DNA of 45,306 nt from the NCBI GenBank assembly GCA_900762245.1, contig CAAFFR010000123.1, forward strand, positions 1-45,306, read 5' to 3'. Under the pieces are notes generated by a model. The model had not been told where the DNA came from, ran no database searches, and was given only the letters and a program-made list of their open reading frames with translations. Shown one piece after another: positions 7,410 to 14,281 of this stretch; position 1 is the stretch's first letter; each line of letters starts with the position of its first letter. This DNA comes from an uncultured Oscillospiraceae bacterium (GTDB lineage: Bacteria; Bacillota_A; Clostridia; Oscillospirales; Oscillospiraceae). The position numbers and the translations under genes were made by a program.

Positions 7410-9299
7410 TTATACTTCCAGTTTTCTCTTATAGGTGGGGACTACTTCCGCCACAATGTCCTTCATGTTGCTGGCCTCAGCCTTACAAGCTGCTTCCAGA
7501 CGGACAAGCTGCTCCTTGAACTTCTCGTCATCCATTTCAATGGGCTTGCCGATATGGATCAGCTTATTGGCAGTCTCCTGAAGGCCTTCTTCCTTCATCA
7601 GCAGTTCTTCATACAGCTTCTCACCGGGCCGCAGGCCGGTATAGGTGATCTTGATATCCACATCGGGCTCGTAGCCGCTGAGACGGATCATATTCCGGGC
7701 CATGGTGTCGATCTTGACAGGCTCACCCATATCCAGGATGAATATCTCACCGCCCCGGGCATAGTAGCCTGCCTGCAGCACCAGGCTGACGGCTTCGGGG
7801 ATCGTCATAAAGTAGCGGATAATGTCGGGATGGGTAACGGTGACAGGGCCGCCGGCTTCGATCTGCTTCTTGAACAGGGGGATGACGCTGCCATTGGAGC
7901 CCAGAACATTGCCGAAACGGACTGCCACAAACTCAGTCTTGCTTTCCCGGTTCATCATCTGCACCACCATTTCGCAAAGGCGCTTGGAGGCACCCATGAT
8001 ATTGGTGGGATTCACCGCCTTGTCGGTGGAGATCAGGACGAACCGCTTTACACCATATTTTGCCGCAGCCTTCGCCATTTTATAGGTGCCGAAGACATTA
8101 TTCTTAATGGCCTCGTTGGGGCTGTCCTCCATGAGAGGGACGTGCTTATGGGCTGCAGCATGGAACACAAGGTCCGGCTTATACTTGCCCACCACATAGT
8201 CTACCCGGTTGGTATTGCGGACAGATCCGATAAGAACTTCCAGATTCAGTTCAGGATATCTGCGCCGCAGTTCCATCTGAATGTCGTAGGCGTTGTTCTC
8301 GTATATTTCAAAAATAATCAGTTTTTCCGGTTTTGCGCTGGCGATCTGGCGGCACAGTTCGCTGCCGATGCTTCCACCGCCGCCGGTGACCATAACGGTC
8401 TTTCCGTGGATATAATCAAAAATCTCCTCCAGATTGACCCTAATGGGGTCACGACCCAGCAGGTCCTGAGGGTCAACATTGCGCAGCTTGCTGACGCTGA
8501 CCTCACCGTTGACCATCTGGAAGATACCGGGCAGCAGCTGGACTTCGCAGCCGGTAGTAGTGCAGATATCCAGAATTTCCTTGCGGGTCTTGGCATTACA
8601 GCTGGGGATCGCAAAAATAATCTTACTGACCTTATAGCGTTTGACGGCATCGGGGATATCATAGCGGTTGCCCACGATGGGAGCACCGCAGAGCCGCTTG
8701 TTCAGCTTTACCGGGTTGTCATCAATGACACAGGCCAGATTGTCCCGGACAAAATCACTGTTGGCAAATTCCAGCGCCAGTGCCCGGCCTGCATCACCGG
8801 CACCGATGATCATGACATTGCGCATATTTTTGGTATGGGCCATGTGCAGCAATTTCCGCTGAGCCGTTCTCCAAAGACGGTAAGAAAAGCGAATGCCTAC
8901 AGTGCAGACAAAACTGATGAGATAACCCATGATCATACTGGCCCGGGGCATAATGTAACCGTCAAAGTGGAACATGGCTACACCCAGGACCGCCAGCACC
9001 AAATAGGCACCAATGATGCGGAATACCTCCGAGGTGCTCACAAAGGCCCAGATACTGCTGTACAGGCGGAACAGCGCCAGCACTGCCAGTGTAACCAGGC
9101 ACCAGGGACCGATGGCAGACAAGTAGCCCTCCAGATGCATGGCACGGATATTGTCAAAAGCAAAATCATAACGGAACCACAGGCCCAGAAAGAAGGAACC
9201 GGCAGTGGCCAGTACGTCCAGCAGCATAATCAGAACGATTTTGGACAGAACGGTAGGCGTTAATTTACTGTTTTTTCTCAAATTCATTTTCAAACACAT
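7410..9299 (-). CDS. Membrane-bound UDP-GlcNAc 4,6-dehydratase, WbpM/PglF/CapD-like
   Basis: The 629-residue protein has four hydrophobic segments within about the first 150 residues, a CoA-binding-like Rossmann domain (VMIIGAGDAGRALALEF) and a C-terminal dehydratase domain with TGGGGSIGSEL, FHAAAHKHVPLMEDSPNEA, STDKAVNPTNIMGASK (the MxxxK form of the catalytic motif) and HPDIIRYFMTIPEAV. This order is that of WbpM, PglF and CapD, which make UDP-2-acetamido-2,6-dideoxy-xylo-hexos-4-ulose retaining C5 configuration. It is the first gene of the polysaccharide operon. Two in-frame ATGs are possible, 9299 and 9287; neither has a good ribosome site and the second has only GGGATG about 10 bases before it. 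Short SDR CapE in the same operon makes the C5-inverted product, so the two dehydratases serve different branches. Confidence 0.92.
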   Translation of the reverse strand: MCLKMNLRKNSKLTPTVLSKIVLIMLLDVLATAGSFFLGLWFRYDFAFDNIRAMHLEGYLSAIGPWCLVTLAVLALFRLYSSIWAFVSTSEVFRIIGAYLVLAVLGVAMFHFDGYIMPRASMIMGYLISFVCTVGIRFSYRLWRTAQRKLLHMAHTKNMRNVMIIGAGDAGRALALEFANSDFVRDNLACVIDDNPVKLNKRLCGAPIVGNRYDIPDAVKRYKVSKIIFAIPSCNAKTRKEILDICTTTGCEVQLLPGIFQMVNGEVSVSKLRNVDPQDLLGRDPIRVNLEEIFDYIHGKTVMVTGGGGSIGSELCRQIASAKPEKLIIFEIYENNAYDIQMELRRRYPELNLEVLIGSVRNTNRVDYVVGKYKPDLVFHAAAHKHVPLMEDSPNEAIKNNVFGTYKMAKAAAKYGVKRFVLISTDKAVNPTNIMGASKRLCEMVVQMMNRESKTEFVAVRFGNVLGSNGSVIPLFKKQIEAGGPVTVTHPDIIRYFMTIPEAVSLVLQAGYYARGGEIFILDMGEPVKIDTMARNMIRLSGYEPDVDIKITYTGLRPGEKLYEELLMKEEGLQETANKLIHIGKPIEMDDEKFKEQLVRLEAACKAEASNMKDIVAEVVPTYKRKLEV

Positions 9300-9361
9300 C
9301 CCAAATGCGCAAAAATCTATAAAAGGACAGACTTCTAACTATTGTCTGTATACTTCATTTT

Positions 9362-9390
9362 ATTATAACACATTCTGTCAAAGACAGCAA
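9362..9390 (-). promoter_or_regulatory. Promoter of the polysaccharide operon
   Basis: Read on the minus strand: a -10 box TATAAT at 9367-9362 preceded by TGT, giving an extended -10 (TGnTATAAT), and a 17-base spacer to a weak -35 TTGCTG at 9390-9385. Transcription would begin near 9355, about 55 bases before the first dehydratase start. The leader contains an inverted repeat, ACAGAC at 9326-9331 and GTCTGT at 9344-9349, that could fold or bind a regulator. Confidence 0.6.
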
Positions 9391-9422
9391 GCAGAAGTTT
9401 ACTTTCCACGGCGCAGAAACAG

Positions 9423-9452
9423 GAAAAATGCCCGCAGCTTTGCGCTGCGGGC
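9423..9452 (-). terminator. Rho-independent terminator of the nahK-like gene
   Basis: On the minus strand a 9-bp perfect stem (GCCCGCAGC / GCTGCGGGC, 5-base loop, 9430-9452) is followed by ATTTTTCC. It lies 14 bases after the kinase stop codon and separates that gene from the promoter of the polysaccharide operon. Confidence 0.88.
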
Positions 9453-9465
9453 AGGGGTAGTCTCA

Positions 9466-10560
9466 TTATTTTACGGAAACGGCACATTCCCGGATGATGG
9501 CTTCCATCCGGTCCATCTTCTTCAGCATATCCTTTGCCAGCGCGATCTGACAGCGGGTGCGGACCAAATTATGATCCGGTGCATTGGTCTTGAAGTACAG
9601 GTCGCCGTCTAAGTAGTCGGCCAGGAACCGGGTGGCCAGTTCTGCGGTGAGCACAAAACAGCTCAGCGCCAGCGTATCCAGTTCCTTGGGAGTCATTGTT
9701 TTTGCGGTCTTAGACAGGAATCCTTCCGCAAAGGCCCGGAAGACCTCAAGGTCAACGCCCACCTTCTCATAGTCCCGGCAGTCCTCCTCCACGAAGTTGG
9801 CTGCAAAACGGATGGCATCGCCAAAGTCATGACCCATCAGACCAGGCATGACTGTATCCAGATCGACTACGATCATGGATGCCTTGGTTTCCGGGTGGAA
9901 CAGAACGTTATTGATCTTGGTATCATTATGAGTCACACGCAGAGGGATCTCTCCTGCCTGCTGCAGATCCGTCAGGGTACAGGCCCTGTCCTCCACGGAC
10001 AGCAGGAAATCGATCTCCTCCCGAACCTCATCTGCCCGTCCAGCCTTATTTTCCTGAACTGCCTTGCGGAAGTTCTCATAGCGCTGGCGGGTATTATGGA
10101 AGCCGGGAATGGTCTCGATCAGTTCGGAAATATCGAAATCCTCCAGATCCATCTGGAATTCACCGAAGGCGGCACCGGCATTGCGAACCACTGCCAGATC
10201 CGTCACGGAATTATAGGTGACGGAAGGCACATAGTTGGTCATGCGCCAGAAATTCTTGCCGTCTGCCACATAGGTCTTCCGGTCTGCGGTATGGTGGAAA
10301 TGCAGAGCCAGCTGGCCGGGCTTTTTGGCACGGATATGCTCCGTGACCTTATCGATATTGTCCATCAGGCCCACAGGATTGCGGAAAGCATAGGTATTGA
10401 CATTCTGCACCAGAAAAGACTTGGGCTTTCCCTCCGGCAGCATAAAGTTGACCTTATATGTACGGTTAACGTTACCCATCTGGATGGTCTCGTAACCGAG
10501 ATATTCATAATCGATTCGGAAGAGTCTGCTGACTTCCAGCAGTTTGTTATGCAGATCCAT
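9466..10560 (-). CDS. nahK: N-acetylhexosamine 1-kinase-like phosphotransferase (APH fold)
   Basis: This 364-residue protein resembles Bifidobacterium NahK along its length. It has GNVNRTYKV, WRMTNYVPSVTYN, AGAAFGEFQ, ETIPGFHNT, the Brenner motif IPLRVTHNDTKINN (His211, Asn212, catalytic Asp213), the metal-binding VVDLDTVMPG (Asp233, Asp235), GHDFGDAIRF and a C-terminal RFLADYLDGDLYF. NahK phosphorylates GlcNAc or GalNAc at C1 with ATP, giving the sugar 1-phosphate that a uridylyltransferase turns into UDP-HexNAc. A start at 10599 is possible but lies at the predicted transcription start. The ATG at 10560 has AGAGGAGAAG before it. The gene is monocistronic by promoter and terminator. A general aminoglycoside-phosphotransferase-like kinase on another sugar is the alternative. 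Confidence 0.82.
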   Translation of the reverse strand: MDLHNKLLEVSRLFRIDYEYLGYETIQMGNVNRTYKVNFMLPEGKPKSFLVQNVNTYAFRNPVGLMDNIDKVTEHIRAKKPGQLALHFHHTADRKTYVADGKNFWRMTNYVPSVTYNSVTDLAVVRNAGAAFGEFQMDLEDFDISELIETIPGFHNTRQRYENFRKAVQENKAGRADEVREEIDFLLSVEDRACTLTDLQQAGEIPLRVTHNDTKINNVLFHPETKASMIVVDLDTVMPGLMGHDFGDAIRFAANFVEEDCRDYEKVGVDLEVFRAFAEGFLSKTAKTMTPKELDTLALSCFVLTAELATRFLADYLDGDLYFKTNAPDHNLVRTRCQIALAKDMLKKMDRMEAIIRECAVSVK

Positions 10561-10590
10561 ACTCTTCTCCTCTCTACATTTTGGTTTTTC

Positions 10591-10608
10591 AATATACATC
10601 TGTATATT
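10591..10608. promoter_or_regulatory. Palindromic operator candidate, nahK-like gene
   Basis: AATATACATCTGTATATT is an inverted repeat with perfect 8-base arms and a 2-base centre. It overlaps the -10 box and the predicted start of transcription of the kinase gene, where a bound repressor would block polymerase. No regulator gene adjoins it. Confidence 0.5.
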
Positions 10609-10634
10609 TTACCTTACTCTCACAGTTTTGTCAA
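10606..10634 (-). promoter_or_regulatory. Sigma-A-type promoter of the nahK-like gene
   Basis: On the minus strand a consensus -35 TTGACA (10634-10629), a 17-base spacer and a -10 TAAAAT (10611-10606). The predicted start of transcription is near 10599, about 40 bases before the ATG at 10560. Confidence 0.75.
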
Positions 10635-10658
10635 CAACAAACCAAATTTTCCCCTTAT

Positions 10659-11162
10659 TCAATCTAATTTCAGGCACATGAGTTCAAAATCAACAGGCTG
10701 GGTTCCAATTTTGAAAAAGGCAGGATATGTGCAAAGCTTCTGAAATCCATATTTTTCATACAGGTGGATTGCGGCTGCATTATCACTGCGAACCTGCAAG
10801 TCGATGATCTCAAAGCCGTTTTCTTTGGCCAATGCAAGAATATTCTCAAGAAGGCGCCTTCCGATCCCCCGGTTCCAGTGACTTTTTACAACACTCACGC
10901 CAAAATCTCCGCGATGGGACATTCTGCGGGGCAGACGATTCAATGAGGAAACTCCCACAATTTTTGCATTTTCCCTGGCAATCAGCATGATCTCATCCCG
11001 GGAATTCTCTATTCCGGAAAGATACGCTTCTTCCGCCCCCACGCCAAAGGGCAGCCCTTCCGGGCCGAAGGTCAGATTGTCGGTTTCTCCTCCCACCTGA
11101 CGCAGATAGGTCAGAATCTCCGCTGCATCAGAGGGTTTCGCCCTTTCGATGGTAATGTCCAT
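10659..11162 (-). CDS. GNAT family N-acetyltransferase
   Basis: The 167-residue protein has the GNAT acetyl-CoA-binding signature SHWNRGIGRRLLENIL (the Q/RxxGxG/A loop) followed by DLQVRSDNAAAIHLYEKYGFQKL, the usual motif B strand and helix. The acceptor is not predictable. The upstream frame runs to 11240, but the ATG at 11162 has an AAGGAGG ribosome site 6-8 bases before it, and the extension would cross the rnc terminator. It follows the rnc terminator on the same strand, so it may be transcribed by read-through; I saw no clear promoter in the 50 bases between. Family sure, substrate unknown. Confidence 0.88.
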   Translation of the reverse strand: MDITIERAKPSDAAEILTYLRQVGGETDNLTFGPEGLPFGVGAEEAYLSGIENSRDEIMLIARENAKIVGVSSLNRLPRRMSHRGDFGVSVVKSHWNRGIGRRLLENILALAKENGFEIIDLQVRSDNAAAIHLYEKYGFQKLCTYPAFFKIGTQPVDFELMCLKLD

Positions 11163-11204
11163 AGTTTTCCTCCTTCCAGGCAGGTAATAACCGCCCAAAC
11201 ATTT

Positions 11205-11237
11205 TGAAAAGAAGCCTGCTGCATATCGCAGCAGGCT
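11205..11237 (-). terminator. Rho-independent terminator after rnc
   Basis: On the minus strand AGCCTGCTGC and GCAGCAGGCT (11213-11237) form a perfect 10-bp stem with a 5-base loop, followed by TCTTTTC. It starts 8 bases after the rnc stop codon and closes the dprA-to-rnc gene run. Confidence 0.85.
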
Positions 11238-11245
11238 CATAAAGA

Positions 11246-11932
11246 TTACAGATGTCCGGGGAACAGCTTTTCGATGGCCGACCGGGCGGCATCCTGTTCG
11301 GCACGCTTTTTGCTGCTGCCGATGCCGCTGCCTACCACTTTGCCGTTCAAAGCAACTTCTACAGAAAACTGTTTGTCATGGTCCGGGCCAGACTGGCCCA
11401 CCAGCGCATAGCTCAGGGCCTGGTTTTTCTTCTGCTGCACCAGCTCCTGCAGCTGGGTCTTATAATCCGCATTGTGGAGCTTGGTCACAGGGACCTCCAC
11501 CAGAATGAACTGCTGCACCACTTTCAGCGCTGCTTCAATACCGCCATCCAGGAAGCAGGCAGCAATGACGGACTCCATAGCATCCGCCAGAATGGAGTTG
11601 CGGCTTCTGCCGCCGCCCTGCTCTTCGCCATGGCCCAGCAGCAGATGCTGGCCAATCCCAATCCGGTTGGCAGCTGCGGCAAGCGTCTGTTCACAGACCA
11701 TATCCGCACGCATCCGGGTCAGCTCGCCCTCGGGACGGTTGGGGAAATTGCGGTACAGGTACTCTGCCACCAGCATGCCCAGCACACTGTCACCCAAAAA
11801 CTCCAGCCGCTCATTGCTCAGCAGGCTGTTGTGCCAGCGTTCGTTGGCATAGGAAGAGTGGGTCAGGGCATTCTGCAGCAGCTGAATATTATGGAACCGG
11901 TAACCAATAGCGGTTTCCAGATCTTTGATCAT
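11246..11932 (-). CDS. rnc: Ribonuclease III
   Basis: A full-length, 228-residue RNase III. The catalytic signature NERLEFLGDS holds Glu41, Glu44 and Asp48, and ADAMES provides Asp117 and Glu120. From about residue 155 there is a double-stranded RNA-binding domain (DYKTQLQELVQ to KKRAEQDAARSAIEKL). It cleaves double-stranded RNA in rRNA precursors and regulatory duplexes in the cytoplasm. Its ATG overlaps the plsX stop (ATGA), so it is coupled to plsX. The order plsX-rnc, without acpP between them, departs from the plsX-fabD-fabG-acpP-rnc order of Bacillus. Confidence 0.97.
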   Translation of the reverse strand: MIKDLETAIGYRFHNIQLLQNALTHSSYANERWHNSLLSNERLEFLGDSVLGMLVAEYLYRNFPNRPEGELTRMRADMVCEQTLAAAANRIGIGQHLLLGHGEEQGGGRSRNSILADAMESVIAACFLDGGIEAALKVVQQFILVEVPVTKLHNADYKTQLQELVQQKKNQALSYALVGQSGPDHDKQFSVEVALNGKVVGSGIGSSKKRAEQDAARSAIEKLFPGHL

Positions 11933-12966
11933 TCGGCCGCACTCTCCTTCATGGCAGCCAGGTCCTTCTCCAGCTGCTCGGTAAAGTCGCTTTCTGCGGC
12001 AACCATAGCCTGCTTGATGCCGTTGCGGAAGGCAAGGCGGTCAGAATTGCCATGGCACTTGATAACAGGCTTCTTGATACCCAGGAACTGAGTACCGCCG
12101 ATCTCCCGAGAGTCCAGCAGCTTCATCATATCATCCACACCCGCCTTGCACAGCAGGTAGCCAATCTTGGAGCCAAGATTTCTCTTGAACATCTTCTTCA
12201 GCAGGCTGCCCATGAACATGGCAGTACCTTCAATGGACTTGATGAGAACATTGCCGTTAAAGCCGTCGCAGACCACAACATCCACCTCGCCCAAAGGCAC
12301 ATTCCGTGCTTCCACATTGCCGACGAAGTTGATCAGGCCCTTGCCTGCGGCTTCACTCAGCAGGGCGTAGGCATCTTTCTGCAGCTGTGTGCCCTTGCTG
12401 TCCTCAGTGCCGATATTCAGCAGACCCACTTTGGGATTCTTGACACCCAGGGTGTACTTGGAATAGGCAGAGGCCACCAGGCCGAACTGCAGCAAAAATT
12501 CCGGAGTGCACTCCGCATTGGCACCGCAGTCACAGATGATGACCTTATGTCCGGCCTTGGTAGGCATGGAAGGAGCCATAGCAGCGCGGCGGATACCTTT
12601 GACACGCTTGGCGATAAGGGTAGCACCTGTCAGCAAAGCACCGGTGGAACCGGCGGATACAAAGGCATCGCCCCGGCCCTCAGAAAGCATTTTCAGACCC
12701 ACCACCATGGAAGAATTCTTTCGCTGGTGAATGACTCTTGCAGGATCGTCGTGCATATCCACCACATCGTCAGCGTGGGCGATTTCAATACCGTCAGGCA
12801 GGTTTTCAATGCCGTTCTTTTTCAGAACGGCAAGAATTTCCTCTCCCCGGCCAACCAGCAAAATCTGCGCACCATAAGCCTTGGCTGCATCGATGGCACC
12901 CATTACAGGTGCTTCAGGCGCGAAATCGCCGCCCATGGCATCCAGAATGATTTTCAACTGCTCCAC
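11929..12966 (-). CDS. plsX: Phosphate acyltransferase PlsX
   Basis: A 345-residue PlsX, which converts acyl-ACP and phosphate to acyl-phosphate for PlsY in phospholipid synthesis. Family signs are KIILDAMGGDFAPEA at the N-terminus, HQRKNSSMVVGL, SAGSTGALLTGA, CDCGANAECTPEFLLQF, NIGTEDSKGT and VCDGFNGNVLIKS. The start is unusual. A GTG at 12966 gives the length stated, but a TTG at 12957 preceded by AGAGGTGGAG would give MKIILDAMGGD, which is exactly how most PlsX proteins begin. No ATG precedes the conserved region. It lies 10 bases after trmFO and overlaps rnc by four. Confidence 0.96.
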   Translation of the reverse strand: MEQLKIILDAMGGDFAPEAPVMGAIDAAKAYGAQILLVGRGEEILAVLKKNGIENLPDGIEIAHADDVVDMHDDPARVIHQRKNSSMVVGLKMLSEGRGDAFVSAGSTGALLTGATLIAKRVKGIRRAAMAPSMPTKAGHKVIICDCGANAECTPEFLLQFGLVASAYSKYTLGVKNPKVGLLNIGTEDSKGTQLQKDAYALLSEAAGKGLINFVGNVEARNVPLGEVDVVVCDGFNGNVLIKSIEGTAMFMGSLLKKMFKRNLGSKIGYLLCKAGVDDMMKLLDSREIGGTQFLGIKKPVIKCHGNSDRLAFRNGIKQAMVAAESDFTEQLEKDLAAMKESAAE

Positions 12967-12976
12967 CTCTTTCTCT

Positions 12977-14281
12977 TTAAATACCCTTGGCCACCAGTTC
13001 GTCGATCACTTCCAGAGAACGGTTTGCGATGGCCAGATTCTTTTCTGCTTTCTTACGAATCCGCTTTTCCAGCGGAGAAATAATGCTGAAATTGATATTC
13101 ATGGGCTGGAAGTTCTCAATGCTTCCATCACTGATGTACAGGCCCAGCGCACCGATGGCGGTGGTTTTGGGGAAGTCAGGCAGTTCCCGGCCCTGCACCT
13201 TGGCAGCCATGGCAACGGCAGCCAGATAGCCGGAGGCGGTGGACTCCACATAGCCCTCCACGCCGGTCATCTGTCCGGCGAAGGCCACCAGAGGATTCCG
13301 GCGGTCGGCATAATACTTGTCCAGAAGCTTGGGGCTCTGGAGGAAGGTATTCTGGTGCATGACACCGTAGCGGACAAATTCCGCATTTTTCAGCGCGGGG
13401 ATCATGGAGAAAACCCGCTTCTGCTCACCGAATTTCAGATGGGTCTGGAAGCCAACCAGATTGTACACCGTCTTGGCGGCATTGTCCTGCCGCAGCTGAA
13501 CAACGGCATAGGGTTCCTTGCCGGTATTGGGGTCCACCAGGCCAACGGGCTTCAGGGGACCGTAGCGCAGGGTATCAAAGCCACGGCGGGCCATGACTTC
13601 CACGGGCATGCAGCCCTCGAAGACGTTCTTGTCTTCAAAGCCATGGACCTCTGCTTCTTCCGCAGTAGTCAGTTCTTTGATAAATTCCTCATACTGCTCC
13701 TTGTTCAGGGCGCAGTTGATATAGTCAGGGGTACCCCGGTCATAGCGGGACTGCCACCAGGCCAGGTTCATATCGATGGACTCTGCCGTTACCAGAGGTG
13801 CGGCAGCATCGAAGAAATGGAGGTAGCCGGTCTGTCCGAAATATTTGCCGATGGCTTCACTCATGGCATCGGAGGTCAGAGGGCCGGTGGCGATGATGAC
13901 AGGGCCTTCGGGAACCTCGGTGACTTCCTCGGAAACCACGGTAATATTGGGATGGTTCCGGATCTTCTCGGTGACCATTCTGGCAAAGCCGCCACGGTCC
14001 ACAGCCAGACAGCCGCCGGCTTCCACCCGGGTAGCTTCCGCACATTCCATGATGAGGCTGCCGACACGGCGCAGTTCTTCCTTCAAAAGACCAACAGCGT
14101 TTTCCAGACGGTCGCCACGGAGGGAATTGGAACAGACCAGCTCCGCAAAATCCTCGCTGTGATGGGCAGGGCTCATCTTTTTGGGCTTCATTTCATACAG
14201 GGTCACATCTATGCCCCGGTTTGCCAGCTGCCAGGCAGCTTCGGAACCGGCAAGGCCGGCACCAATTACTTTTACATTCAT
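12977..14281 (-). CDS. trmFO: tRNA m5U54 methyltransferase TrmFO (folate/FAD-dependent)
   Basis: This 434-residue flavoprotein methylates U54 in the T-loop of tRNA with methylenetetrahydrofolate and FADH2. It starts MNVKVIGAGLAGSEAAWQLA (FAD dinucleotide fold), and has the conserved ELVCSNSLRGDRLENAVGLLKEELR with Cys50 matching the conserved cysteine of Bacillus TrmFO, a second cysteine in PDYINCALNK, and FAGQMTGVEGYVESTASGYLAA near the C-terminus. The ATG overlaps the topA stop codon (ATGA). The dprA-topA-trmFO order matches the Bacillus smf-topA-gid arrangement and supports the identification. Confidence 0.97.
   Translation of the reverse strand: MNVKVIGAGLAGSEAAWQLANRGIDVTLYEMKPKKMSPAHHSEDFAELVCSNSLRGDRLENAVGLLKEELRRVGSLIMECAEATRVEAGGCLAVDRGGFARMVTEKIRNHPNITVVSEEVTEVPEGPVIIATGPLTSDAMSEAIGKYFGQTGYLHFFDAAAPLVTAESIDMNLAWWQSRYDRGTPDYINCALNKEQYEEFIKELTTAEEAEVHGFEDKNVFEGCMPVEVMARRGFDTLRYGPLKPVGLVDPNTGKEPYAVVQLRQDNAAKTVYNLVGFQTHLKFGEQKRVFSMIPALKNAEFVRYGVMHQNTFLQSPKLLDKYYADRRNPLVAFAGQMTGVEGYVESTASGYLAAVAMAAKVQGRELPDFPKTTAIGALGLYISDGSIENFQPMNINFSIISPLEKRIRKKAEKNLAIANRSLEVIDELVAKGI

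Noticed and set aside
1..9299. Recent horizontal transfer of the polysaccharide operon
   Set aside because: Such operons often move, but base composition and ribosome sites here look like those of the housekeeping genes. I saw no integrase, tRNA or direct-repeat border, and the left end is outside the window.
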